NCBI RefSeq assembly: GCF_031656215.1
Contig: NZ_CP134228.1
Location: 2,871,001-2,935,000 of the forward strand
Length of the DNA stretch: 64,000 nucleotides
Source of the DNA: Mesorhizobium koreense
GTDB taxonomy: Bacteria > Pseudomonadota > Alphaproteobacteria > Rhizobiales > Rhizobiaceae
Direction: 5' to 3'
Below are positions 1 through 8,240 of this stretch, in pieces. Position numbers and translations under genes: made by a program. Each line of letters starts with the position of its first letter. The first letter of the stretch is position 1. Under the pieces are notes generated by a model that was given only the letters and a program-made list of their open reading frames with translations, was not told the DNA's origin and did not search any database.

Positions 1-123
1 GATCTGGTCGATGGTGGAGCCGCGAAAGCCATGGGCGGAGAATACTTCGAGCGCGGCTTCAAGGATGAGCTCGCGCTTCTCCGTCTGGATACGTGTCCGC
101 CGTTTCTTCGCCGGGGCATCCAC
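1..123 (-). CDS. rutR: RutR-like TetR-family regulator (5' end only)
   Basis: This is a partial gene running off the left edge; only about the first 41 codons are present. The start is a GTG at 123 with a GGGGAG ribosome site nine bases upstream, and an in-frame stop lies two codons before it. After a basic tail the visible protein gives the first helix of a TetR DNA-binding domain (ILEAALEVFSAHGFRGSTID). From memory this resembles RutR, the uracil/thymine-responsive regulator of pyrimidine use. It is divergent from a pyrimidine degradation operon and a RutR-like operator lies between them, which supports the call. The ligand-binding domain is outside the window, so the exact subfamily is inferred. 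Confidence 0.75.
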   Translation of the reverse strand, partial: MDAPAKKRRTRIQTEKRELILEAALEVFSAHGFRGSTIDQI

Positions 124-170
124 GTCTCAATGCTCCCCGGCCGAACTGGGCGCAACGCATTCCTGGACCA

Positions 171-189
171 AGAAACTGGACCAGTTTCT
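171..189. promoter_or_regulatory. 19-bp perfect palindrome, candidate operator
   Basis: AGAAACTGGACCAGTTTCT is a perfect odd palindrome centred on A180, in the divergent region between the TetR gene and the aminotransferase. A related TGGACCA copy sits just upstream at about 163-169. It does not match the RutR half-site orientation, so it may bind another factor or be a second site of lower similarity. Confidence 0.45.
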
Positions 190-266
190 ATTGCATCGTG
201 GAGCGCGCGCCGGCTGATCCATATGCGCTACTATCCCCTTGACCGCCTCCGTGGCGATGCTAACGT

Positions 267-282
267 TTGTCCATCCGGTCAA
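267..282. promoter_or_regulatory. RutR-like operator
   Basis: TTGTCCATCCGGTCAA matches the RutR palindrome TTGACCA-NN-TGGTCAA at 12 of its 14 specified positions. It lies about 95 bp before the aminotransferase start and about 145 bp before the divergent rutR-like start, where it could control both directions. The match is seen in the sequence; binding is inferred. Confidence 0.6.
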
Positions 283-376
283 AAATTTGCGTAGCACGAC
301 TGCGCAGCAAAAACCAAGCGTTGGCCGTCACAATGGGGCACTACTCGACAGCACTAACGAAAAGGAAGGCTTGGTA

Positions 377-1705
377 ATGTCCAACAGGTTGAACGTCGCG
401 CCGAACGATCTCAGCGCTTTCTGGATGCCGTTTTCGGCGAACCGGCAGTTCAAGAAGGCGCCGCGCATGCTCGTCAGCGCCAAGGACATGCATTACACGG
501 CGAGCGACGGCCGCAAGATCCTCGACGGCACGGCGGGGCTATGGTGCGTCAACGCCGGACATTGCCGACCCAAGATCGTCGAGGCGGTGCAGCATCAGGT
601 TGCCGAACTCGATTACGCGCCGGCCTTCCAGATGGGCCATCCGATCGTTTTCGAATTCGCCAACCGGCTGGTCGATATCGCGCCCAAGGGCATGGATCAT
701 GTGTTCTTCACCAATTCAGGTTCCGAATCGGTCGAAACCGCGCTGAAGATCGCGCTTGCCTATCAGCGTACCAAGGGCGAGGGGTCGCGCTTCCGCCTGA
801 TCGGCCGCGAGCGCGGCTATCATGGCGTCAATTTCGGCGGCATTTCCGTCGGCGGCATCGTCTCCAATCGCAAGATGTTCGGCACGCTGCTTACCGGCGT
901 CGACCATCTGCCGCACACGCACCTGCCGAAGAAGAATGCCTTCAGCCGAGGTGTGCCTGAGCACGGCGCGGAACTCGCCGACGAGCTTGAGCGTATCGTC
1001 GCCCTGCACGACGCATCGACCATCGCCGCCGTTATCGTGGAGCCGGTCGCCGGCTCGACCGGCGTGCTCATCCCGCCGAAAGGCTATTTGAAGCGGTTGC
1101 GCGAGATTTGCGACAAGCACGGCATCCTGCTGATCTTCGACGAGGTGATCACTGGCTTCGGTCGCCTCGGCGTACCCTTCGCGTCGGATTATTTCGGCGT
1201 CCTCCCCGACATCATCACCACGGCGAAGGGCGTCACCAACGGCACGATTCCGATGGGCGCGGTCTTCGTCAGGAAGGAAATCCACGACGCGTTCATGAAC
1301 GGCCCCGAACACCTGATCGAGTTCATGCACGGCTACACTTATTCCGGCAATCCGGTGGCGTCGGCCGCAGGCATCGCGACTCTCGATACGTACAAGGAGG
1401 AGGGACTGCTGAACCGGGGCGCCGAACTCGAAACCTATTTCGAGGATGCGCTGCATTCCTTGAAAGACGCGCCGCATGTCATCGACATCCGCAATATCGG
1501 TCTCGTCGGCGCCATTGAACTCGAGCCGATCGCCGGCGAGCCGACCAAGCGCGCGTTCTCGGCCTTCGTGAAGGCGTTCGAGAACGGCTGCCTGATCCGC
1601 ACGACGGGCGATATCATCGCGCTGTCGCCGCCGCTTATCATCACCAAGGGGCAGATAGACGAGCTGATCGACCACGTCCGCAACGTCTTGGAACAGGTGG
1701 AGTAG
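377..1705 (+). CDS. Omega-amino acid (beta-alanine):pyruvate aminotransferase
   Basis: This is a class III PLP-dependent aminotransferase of 442 aa, cytosolic. It should transfer the amino group of beta-alanine (or beta-aminoisobutyrate) to pyruvate, giving malonate semialdehyde and alanine, the last step of reductive pyrimidine breakdown. The PLP lysine is K284 in TTAKGVTNG, preceded by the DEVITGFGR motif; NSGSES near the N-terminus forms the phosphate site. The ATG at 377 follows AAAGGAAGG; an upstream extension to 239 lacks protein-like character. Length and sequence fit beta-alanine:pyruvate transaminases. First gene of the pyrimidine operon; the next gene starts within a few bases. Confidence 0.88.
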   Translation: MSNRLNVAPNDLSAFWMPFSANRQFKKAPRMLVSAKDMHYTASDGRKILDGTAGLWCVNAGHCRPKIVEAVQHQVAELDYAPAFQMGHPIVFEFANRLVDIAPKGMDHVFFTNSGSESVETALKIALAYQRTKGEGSRFRLIGRERGYHGVNFGGISVGGIVSNRKMFGTLLTGVDHLPHTHLPKKNAFSRGVPEHGAELADELERIVALHDASTIAAVIVEPVAGSTGVLIPPKGYLKRLREICDKHGILLIFDEVITGFGRLGVPFASDYFGVLPDIITTAKGVTNGTIPMGAVFVRKEIHDAFMNGPEHLIEFMHGYTYSGNPVASAAGIATLDTYKEEGLLNRGAELETYFEDALHSLKDAPHVIDIRNIGLVGAIELEPIAGEPTKRAFSAFVKAFENGCLIRTTGDIIALSPPLIITKGQIDELIDHVRNVLEQVE

Positions 1706-1709
1706 ACCC

Positions 1710-2000
1710 ATTTCCAGACCGCAAGCCACGCACGAGGTCCTTGTCGACGACGAGCGGGTGCGCGTCACCCGCTGGGACTTCGTGCCTGGCGCGGAAACGG
1801 GCTGGCATCGTCATGAACTCGACTATGTGGTGACGCCCGTCACCGATTGCGCCTTCCTGCTGGAGGAGCCCGGCGGGACGTCGCGCCGTATCGACATGGA
1901 ACCCGGCGCGGCCTATCGCCGTGCGGCAGGCGTAGAGCACAATGTGATCAATGGCGGAACGACGCCCATGTCTTTCGTCGAAGTGGAACTGAAGGGTTAG
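1710..2000 (+). CDS. Small cupin protein, probable ATT start
   Basis: This single-domain cupin is about 96 aa if translation starts at the ATT at 1710, or 80 aa from the GTG at 1758. The ATT lies seven bases after GGTGGAG at the end of the aminotransferase gene. The reading frame upstream of 1758 looks coding (THEVLVDDERVRVTRWDF), whereas the GTG has no ribosome site. The GWHRHELDYVV stretch carries the histidines of cupin motif 1, and the second motif ends with EHNVINGG. It sits between aminotransferase and ureidopropionase, six bases from the latter, so a role in pyrimidine catabolism is likely, but its reaction or ligand is unknown. Confidence 0.7.
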   Translation: MSRPQATHEVLVDDERVRVTRWDFVPGAETGWHRHELDYVVTPVTDCAFLLEEPGGTSRRIDMEPGAAYRRAAGVEHNVINGGTTPMSFVEVELKG

Positions 2001-2005
2001 GGAAT

Positions 2006-3256
2006 ATGGCAGCGCCGGGCGAGAATCTTCGAATAAATCCGGATCGTTTGTGGGATTCCATCATGGAGATGGCGAAGATCGGGCCCGGCATCGCCGGCGG
2101 GAACAACCGCCAGACACTGACCGACGAGGATGGCGAGGGGCGTAAGCTTTTCAAGAAATGGTGCGACGAGGCTGGCCTCGAAATGGGCGTTGACCGGATG
2201 GGCACCATGTTCGCGAGACGCGAGGGCGCCGATCCGGAGGCGCTGCCGGTCTATGTCGGCTCGCATCTCGATACGCAGCCGACCGGCGGCAAGTATGACG
2301 GCGTGCTCGGCGTGCTTTCCGGGCTGGAGGTGGTCCGCTCTCTCAACGATCTCGGTATCAGGACGAAGCACCCGATCGTCGTGACGAACTGGACGAATGA
2401 GGAGGGCGCACGCTTCGCCCCGGCCATGCTGGCGTCGGGCGTGTTCGCCGGCGCCATCGACCTCGACTACGCCTACCAGCGCAAGGATGGCGAGGGTAAG
2501 AGTTTCGGCGACGAATTGAAACGTATCGGTTGGGTCGGCGACGAGGAGGTCGGGGCGCGCAAGATGCACGCCTATTTCGAGTATCACATCGAGCAGGGCC
2601 CGATCCTCGAGGCCGAGGACAAGACGATTGGCGTCGTTACCCACTGCCAGGGCCTGTGGTGGCTGGAATTCACGCTGACCGGCAAGGAGGCCCATACCGG
2701 CTCGACACCGATGAACATGCGCGTCAACGCCGGTCTCGCCATGGCGCGCATCCTGGAGATGGTACAGAAGGTGGCAATGGACGCGCAGCCGGGTGCGGTG
2801 GGCGGCGTCGGGCAGATGCGCTTTTCGCCGAACTCGCGCAACGTACTGCCGGGGCAGGTGGTATTCACGGTCGATATCCGCTCGCCCGACCAGGCGAAAC
2901 TCGACGGCATGCGCGCCCGCATCGAGAAGGAAGCGCCGGCGATCTGCGCTGAACTCGGCGTCGGCTGCTCGGTCGAGGCGGTCGGCCATTTCGACCCTGT
3001 CACTTTTGACCCGACGCTCGTCGGGCGGGTACGCAGCGCGGCGGAGAAACTGGGCTACAGCCACATGAACGTCATTTCCGGCGCCGGCCACGACGCCTGC
3101 TGGGCCGCCAAGGTCGCGCCGGCAACGATGGTGATGTGCCCCTGCGTCGACGGCCTCAGCCACAATGAGGCCGAGGAGATCAGCAAGGATTGGGCCCGCG
3201 CCGGCGCCGACGTGCTCTTCCACGCCGTGGTGGAAACAGCGGAGATCGTCGAATAG
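2006..3256 (+). CDS. Zn-dependent hydrolase, beta-ureidopropionase / N-carbamoyl-amino acid hydrolase
   Basis: This 416-aa enzyme belongs to the M20/HyuC amidohydrolase family and probably hydrolyses N-carbamoyl-beta-alanine to beta-alanine, CO2 and ammonia. Metal-site motifs are visible in order: GSHLDTQ (H87), KYDGVLG (D98), TNEEGARF (E132/E133) and HIEQGP (H194), with GAGHDA near the C-terminus. The ATG at 2006 follows AGGGTTAGGGA and comes six bases after the cupin stop; the longer upstream frame overlaps the cupin gene and is rejected. Its place between the aminotransferase and dihydropyrimidinase favours beta-ureidopropionase over L-carbamoylase or allantoate amidohydrolase relatives. 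Confidence 0.87.
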   Translation: MAAPGENLRINPDRLWDSIMEMAKIGPGIAGGNNRQTLTDEDGEGRKLFKKWCDEAGLEMGVDRMGTMFARREGADPEALPVYVGSHLDTQPTGGKYDGVLGVLSGLEVVRSLNDLGIRTKHPIVVTNWTNEEGARFAPAMLASGVFAGAIDLDYAYQRKDGEGKSFGDELKRIGWVGDEEVGARKMHAYFEYHIEQGPILEAEDKTIGVVTHCQGLWWLEFTLTGKEAHTGSTPMNMRVNAGLAMARILEMVQKVAMDAQPGAVGGVGQMRFSPNSRNVLPGQVVFTVDIRSPDQAKLDGMRARIEKEAPAICAELGVGCSVEAVGHFDPVTFDPTLVGRVRSAAEKLGYSHMNVISGAGHDACWAAKVAPATMVMCPCVDGLSHNEAEEISKDWARAGADVLFHAVVETAEIVE

Positions 3257-3323
3257 ACGATCGAAAATCTCGGCAGGCGCTAAGGGAACCCAATAGAGGT
3301 CCGGCGAGGAAGGGAACGAATAA

Positions 3324-4775
3324 ATGTCCAAAGTCATCAAGAACGGCACCATCGTCACCGCCGACCGCACGTGGAAGGCGGACGTGCTGATCCAGCACGA
3401 CAGAATAGTGGCGATCGGCCCTGATCTCCACGCCGACCATGAACTCGACGCCACCGGATGCTATGTGATGCCGGGCGGCGTCGACCCGCACACGCACCTC
3501 GAAATGCCCTTCATGGGCACCTATTCGACCGATGATTTCGAGTCCGGCACACGCGCCGCACTTTCCGGCGGCACGACGATGGTGGTCGATTTCTGCCTGC
3601 CTTCGCCCAACCAGTCGCTGCTCGAAGCCCTTCAGATGTGGGACAACAAGACGACCAAGGCGTCCTGCGACTACTCTTTCCACATGGCCATCACCTGGTG
3701 GGGCGAACAGGTCTTCAACGAAATGGCCGAGGTGGTCGATCGAGGCATCACCTCATTCAAGCATTTCATGGCCTATAAGGGCTCGTTGATGGTGAACGAC
3801 GACGAGATGTTCGCCTCGTTCCAGCGCTGTGCCGGGCTTGGTGCGCTGCCGCTCGTCCATGCCGAGAATGGCGACGTCGTTGCTTCGCTCTCCGAAAGGC
3901 TGCTTTCAGAGGGGAACAACGGGCCGGAGGGCCACGCTTATTCGCGTCCGCCGGAGGTCGAGGGCGAGGCGACCAACCGCGCCATCATGATCGCCGACAT
4001 GGCCGGCGTGCCGCTTTATGTCGTGCATGTCTCCTGCGAGCAGTCGCACGAGGCGATCCGGCGCGCCCGGCAAAAGGGCATGCGCGTCTTTGGCGAGCCA
4101 TTGATCCAGCACCTCACGCTTGACGAGAGCGAGTATTTCAACAAGGACTGGGACCATGCGGCGCGCCGCGTCATGAGTCCGCCCTTCCGTAACAAGCTGC
4201 ACCAGGATTCGCTGTGGGCGGGCCTGTCATCCGGCTCGCTGCAGGTGGTGGCAACGGATCATTGCGCCTTCACCACCGAGCAGAAGCGCTATGGCGTTGG
4301 CGACTTCACCAAGATCCCGAACGGGACCGGCGGCCTGGAGGATCGCATGCCGGTCCTATGGACGCGTGGCGTCAACACCGGCCGGCTGACGATGAACGAG
4401 TTCGTCGCCGTCACCTCGACCAATATCGCCAAGATACTCAACATGTACCCCAGGAAGGGCGCGATCGTGGAAGGGGCCGACGCCGACATCGTCGTGTGGG
4501 ACCCCAAGAAGAAGAAAAAGATCAGCGCCAAAAAGCAACAGTCGATCATCGACTACAACGTCTTCGAGGGCATGGAACTCGAAGGCCTGCCGCGCTTCGT
4601 CCTGACGCGCGGCGAGATTGCTGTCGATGACGGCAAGGTGGATGCCAAGCCCGGCCATGGCGAGTTCGTCCGGCGCGAGCCGCATCAGGCCGTTAATCGA
4701 GCGCTGTCGAAATGGAAGGAGATCACCGCGCCGCGCAAGATCGAGCGCAGCGGTATTCCGGCGAGTGGAGTTTGA
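3324..4775 (+). CDS. hydA: Dihydropyrimidinase (D-hydantoinase)
   Basis: This 483-aa cyclic amidohydrolase opens the ring of dihydrouracil or dihydrothymine to give N-carbamoyl-beta-amino acids. Binuclear metal-site residues are visible: DPHTH (H56, H58), the lysine that becomes carboxylated in FMAYKGS (K152), HAENGD, and VVHVSC with its histidine. ATDHC near residue 312 supplies the catalytic aspartate. A GAGGAAGGGA ribosome site precedes the ATG. Length and motif order are typical. It is followed by a convergent cupin gene, so the operon with the hydrolase and aminotransferase may end here, with the transporter transcribed from the next start. Confidence 0.93.
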   Translation: MSKVIKNGTIVTADRTWKADVLIQHDRIVAIGPDLHADHELDATGCYVMPGGVDPHTHLEMPFMGTYSTDDFESGTRAALSGGTTMVVDFCLPSPNQSLLEALQMWDNKTTKASCDYSFHMAITWWGEQVFNEMAEVVDRGITSFKHFMAYKGSLMVNDDEMFASFQRCAGLGALPLVHAENGDVVASLSERLLSEGNNGPEGHAYSRPPEVEGEATNRAIMIADMAGVPLYVVHVSCEQSHEAIRRARQKGMRVFGEPLIQHLTLDESEYFNKDWDHAARRVMSPPFRNKLHQDSLWAGLSSGSLQVVATDHCAFTTEQKRYGVGDFTKIPNGTGGLEDRMPVLWTRGVNTGRLTMNEFVAVTSTNIAKILNMYPRKGAIVEGADADIVVWDPKKKKKISAKKQQSIIDYNVFEGMELEGLPRFVLTRGEIAVDDGKVDAKPGHGEFVRREPHQAVNRALSKWKEITAPRKIERSGIPASGV

Positions 4776-4853
4776 GCCTGGTCCGGTTGTCCGAACACAT
4801 CGGCCGCGTTGGAACGCGGGCCGGCGACTTCTCGTCCGTCTGCTTCGTCAAGC

Positions 4854-5270
4854 CTATTTCGCCGGCACCAGCCCTTCCAGTTCCGGCAACAGCATCACGC
4901 TTTCCTGCTCATGCGGGTCGGTGCGGGCGATCACTGCCCGTGCCACCTCTCCATACGGGTTCTCCGGCAAGTGCGGCATGTCGGCCGGGATATAGACCAT
5001 GTCGCCGGCCTTCGCCTCCATCATCTCTTCGAGTTTCGGTCCGAACCACATGCGCGCCTTGCCCTCCAGCACGTAGATCGCCGTCTCGTGATGCTCGTGC
5101 TTGTGGGCCTTCGCCCGTCCGCCGGGCGGAATGGTCAGGAAATGCATACAGATGTGGGTTGAGCCGACGGTCTCTTGCGCGATGCCTTCAAAATAACGAA
5201 AACCCTGTTTCCCGTCGAAGGCCCTTCCGGTGCGCACAAGCCTGCAGGTCGGGGACGTTGACGTCGGCAT
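4854..5270 (-). CDS. Cupin-domain protein in the pyrimidine cluster
   Basis: This 138-aa single-domain cupin is on the strand opposite to its neighbours. The metal-binding histidines of motif 1 are in KAHKHEHHETAIYVLEG and motif 2 is GDMVYIPADMPHLPEN, the usual pattern for a mononuclear metal cupin. It starts 70 bp from the divergent ABC ATPase and converges on dihydropyrimidinase. Its substrate is not known. Such small cupins act as isomerases, oxygenases or sensors; nothing here decides between these. Conserved linkage to pyrimidine genes would suggest handling of a reactive intermediate such as malonate semialdehyde, but that is speculation. Confidence 0.75.
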   Translation of the reverse strand: MPTSTSPTCRLVRTGRAFDGKQGFRYFEGIAQETVGSTHICMHFLTIPPGGRAKAHKHEHHETAIYVLEGKARMWFGPKLEEMMEAKAGDMVYIPADMPHLPENPYGEVARAVIARTDPHEQESVMLLPELEGLVPAK

Positions 5271-5340
5271 GGAAAAACCTCAGCCTTTCGGCCGGCGGCC
5301 CGGGTTTCCGGACGGCCGGATCAGTGTGGAGCCTTGATCT

Positions 5341-6186
5341 ATGAATGTCAGCGCAGCCGCTGCAAGCGCCAAGAACGTTGGGCGCGGGGCCGCCACGATG
5401 TCAAGTGGCTCGACCGTGGTGTCGGCACGCAAGCTTTCACTCACTTTCGAGACCAGTGACGGCCCCGTCAACGCCCTTGCCGATATCGACCTCGATGTGA
5501 GCAAGGGTGAGTTCGTCTCCTTCATCGGGCCTTCCGGCTGCGGCAAGACGACCTTCCTGCGCGTCATCGCCGATCTGGAGAAGCCGACCGCAGGCACCAT
5601 CAGCGTCAACGGCATGACGCCGCAACAAGCCCGCGAGAAGCGTGCCTACGGCTATGTGTTCCAGGCGGCCGGGCTTTTCCCGTGGCGCACGATCGAGCGC
5701 AACGTCACCCTGCCGCTCGAGATTATGGGTTATTCCAAGGCCGAGCGGGCGGAGCGTCTTCATCGCACGCTGGAACTCGTGAACCTTACCGGTTTCGAGA
5801 AGAAGTTTCCGTGGCAATTGTCCGGCGGCATGCAGCAGCGCGCCTCGATCGCTCGCGCTCTTGCCTTCGATGCCGATCTCCTGCTGATGGACGAGCCGTT
5901 CGGCGCGCTCGACGAGATCGTGCGCGATCATCTGAATTCGCAACTTCTGGAACTGTGGGCGCGCACGAACAAGACCATCTGTTTCGTCACGCACTCCATT
6001 CCAGAGGCGGTCTATCTCTCGACCAAGATCGTGGTGATGTCGCCCCGGCCCGGCCGGGTGACGGATGTCATTCAATCGACGTTGCCGAAGGAAAGGCCGC
6101 TCGATATCCGCGAGACGCCGGAATTCCTCGAGATCGCCCATCGTGTGCGCGACGGGTTGAGGGCAGGGCACTCCTATGAGGATTGA
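5341..6186 (+). CDS. ABC transporter ATP-binding protein (NitT/TauT type)
   Basis: This 281-aa cytoplasmic ATPase energises the importer encoded by the next three genes. Walker A is GPSGCGKTT (63-71), the signature is LSGGMQQR (160-167), and Walker B is LLLMDEP ending at 186. It resembles SsuB/TauB-type ATPases. The ATG at 5341 follows GGAG by nine bases and gives an extra N-terminal tail of about 28 residues before the nucleotide-binding fold; an internal ATG at 5398 is an alternative. Linkage to pyrimidine catabolic enzymes suggests a pyrimidine base or related compound as substrate. Confidence 0.9.
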   Translation: MNVSAAAASAKNVGRGAATMSSGSTVVSARKLSLTFETSDGPVNALADIDLDVSKGEFVSFIGPSGCGKTTFLRVIADLEKPTAGTISVNGMTPQQAREKRAYGYVFQAAGLFPWRTIERNVTLPLEIMGYSKAERAERLHRTLELVNLTGFEKKFPWQLSGGMQQRASIARALAFDADLLLMDEPFGALDEIVRDHLNSQLLELWARTNKTICFVTHSIPEAVYLSTKIVVMSPRPGRVTDVIQSTLPKERPLDIRETPEFLEIAHRVRDGLRAGHSYED

Positions 6187-6220
6187 AGGGCGGCTCCTGC
6201 TATCGGGCGGGGATGTCTGA

Positions 6221-7096
6221 ATGGACTCCTTCCGTGACAAGATCGTTCCCGTCAGCGTGATCGTGGCCGTGATCGTTGTGGTCTGGTACGTCGCAGCGAT
6301 CTTCATGAACGCGCCCTACCAGCGCGAGTTGAACGCCCGCGCGCACGAGACGCCGGACATGGGCGCGTTCATCGGGCAGACATGGGCGCAGCGCAAACCG
6401 ACATTGCCCGCGCCGCATCAGATCGCCGAAAACTTCTTCAAGAACACCTTCCAGGTAAAGGTCACCAGCCGGCGCAGCCTCGTCTATAATTCCTGGGTAA
6501 CGCTTTCCTCGACACTGGTCGGTTTCGCCTTCGGTACGCTCCTCGGCATCGTGATCGCGGTTGGGATCGTGCATGTGCCAGTGCTCGATCGTAGTTTCAT
6601 GCCGTGGATCATCGCCTCCCAGACGATCCCCATCCTGGCGATCGCGCCGATGGTCGTCGTCGTGTTCGCTGCCATCGGCGTTACAGGCCTCATCCCCAAG
6701 GCCCTGATTTCGACCTATCTTTCTTTCTTCCCAGTTGCCGTCGGAATGGTGAAGGGGCTGCGCTCGCCCGATATCCTCCACCTCGACCTTATGCACACCT
6801 ATAACGCCTCCAAGACGCAAACCTTCTGGAAGCTGCGCGTACCCGCCTCCGTGCCGTTCCTCTTTACCTCGATGAAGGTGGCGGTAGCGGCGAGCCTCGT
6901 CGGTGCGATCGTCGGCGAATTGCCGACGGGCGCCGTCGCCGGCATCGGCGCCAAGCTGCTTGCCGGTTCCTATTACAGCCAGACCATCGATATGTGGTCG
7001 GCGCTGGTCGCCGGCTCCGTCGTCGCCGTCCTTCTCGTCGCGGCCGTCGGCGTTGTCGGGCGCTTTGTAGAACTCAGGATGGGGGCGCGGCCTTGA
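6221..7096 (+). CDS. ABC transporter permease 1
   Basis: This 291-aa inner-membrane permease is of the BPD_transp_1 family. One N-terminal membrane helix (about residues 9-28) is followed by a polar loop of about 65 residues, then the core of five or so helices. The cytoplasmic coupling loop around LDLMHTYNASKTQTFWKLRVPASVPF has the family EAA pattern. It lies between the ATPase and a second permease, whose ATG overlaps its stop (TGATG at 7094-7098), so the two are translationally coupled and probably form a heterodimer. Confidence 0.88.
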   Translation: MDSFRDKIVPVSVIVAVIVVVWYVAAIFMNAPYQRELNARAHETPDMGAFIGQTWAQRKPTLPAPHQIAENFFKNTFQVKVTSRRSLVYNSWVTLSSTLVGFAFGTLLGIVIAVGIVHVPVLDRSFMPWIIASQTIPILAIAPMVVVVFAAIGVTGLIPKALISTYLSFFPVAVGMVKGLRSPDILHLDLMHTYNASKTQTFWKLRVPASVPFLFTSMKVAVAASLVGAIVGELPTGAVAGIGAKLLAGSYYSQTIDMWSALVAGSVVAVLLVAAVGVVGRFVELRMGARP

Positions 7097-8217
7097 TGCG
7101 GCGTTTCGCATGGCAGTCCATCCTGGCCCTGGCGCTCTGCCTTGCGGCAGCGGCGACGCTGCCGCTTGCAGATGCCGTCTCGGCGCTTCCGTTCACGATC
7201 GGGCGGACGGCGGCAATCGAGCTTCTGCTTCTTATATCCGTCATCGTGAGCATAAGCGGGATCAAGCAACTCGGCGGTGCGGTCGTGCTGTTGTTCACCG
7301 TCCATATTGCCGCCTTCATGCTGGTCGGCGGCATCGTCGGAAACGAGGGCGCCGCACGGCCTTCCTTCTTCCTGCTGCTCGCGGCCGCCTGGCTGCTTGC
7401 CTGGCGCCTCAACGTGCTGATCTCGGGGCTCGCCCTGGAGAGCAGCGGCGCGCGCAATTTCCAGCGCCTCATCGTGCCCACCTTGTTCGGCGTCTGGATC
7501 CTGATCCTGTGGGAAGGGATCACGCGCGGTGCCGGCATACCTTTCGTTCTCCTGCCGCCGCCGACCAGTATCGCAGCCCGTTTCGTCAACTCGCTGCCGA
7601 TCCTCGGCGCCGATCTCGTGCAGACGGTGTTCAAGGCGGTTCTGGCCGGCTACGTGATCGGTTGCGGGGCCGGTTTCGCCGTCGCGATCCTTGCCGACCG
7701 CGTGCCCTTCCTGCGCAAGGGCATGCTGCCGATCGGCAATGTCGTCTCCGCGCTTCCCATTATCGGCATCGCGCCGATCATGGTCATGTGGTTCGGCTTC
7801 GACTGGCCGTCCAAGGCGGCTGTCGTCGTGGTGATGACCTTTTTCCCGATGCTGGTGAACACCGTCGCCGGGCTCGCGGCCTCGGGCCATATGGAGCGCG
7901 ATCTGATGCGCACCTATGCGTCGAGTTACTGGCAGACGCTCTTCAAGTTGCGTCTGCCCGCGGCCGCACCCTTCATCTTCAACGCCTTGAAGATCAATTC
8001 GACGCTTGCATTGATCGGCGCCATTGTCGCAGAATTTTTCGGGACACCGATCGTCGGCATGGGCTTCCGCATTTCGACCGAAGTGGGGCGCATGAATATA
8101 GACATGGTGTGGGCCGAGATTGCGGTCGCCGCGATCGCAGGCTCCATCTTCTACGGCGTCGTGGCCTTGGTGGAACGGGCCGTGACGTTCTGGCATCCGT
8201 CTATCCGTGGTGGGTAG
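7096..8217 (+). CDS. ABC transporter permease 2
   Basis: This 373-aa permease starts at the ATG overlapping the previous stop; the longer frame from 6994 is discarded. It has an N-terminal extension with about four hydrophobic segments (residues 1-125) in front of a standard BPD_transp_1 core, whose EAA-like loop is RDLMRTYASSYWQTLFKLRLPAAAPF. The extra helices are unusual compared with the 250-290 aa of most NitT/TauT permeases. It should pair with permease 1 in the importer. Confidence 0.88.
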   Translation: MRRFAWQSILALALCLAAAATLPLADAVSALPFTIGRTAAIELLLLISVIVSISGIKQLGGAVVLLFTVHIAAFMLVGGIVGNEGAARPSFFLLLAAAWLLAWRLNVLISGLALESSGARNFQRLIVPTLFGVWILILWEGITRGAGIPFVLLPPPTSIAARFVNSLPILGADLVQTVFKAVLAGYVIGCGAGFAVAILADRVPFLRKGMLPIGNVVSALPIIGIAPIMVMWFGFDWPSKAAVVVVMTFFPMLVNTVAGLAASGHMERDLMRTYASSYWQTLFKLRLPAAAPFIFNALKINSTLALIGAIVAEFFGTPIVGMGFRISTEVGRMNIDMVWAEIAVAAIAGSIFYGVVALVERAVTFWHPSIRGG

Positions 8218-8240
8218 GCGTCCTTCAGAGGGTGAATGAA

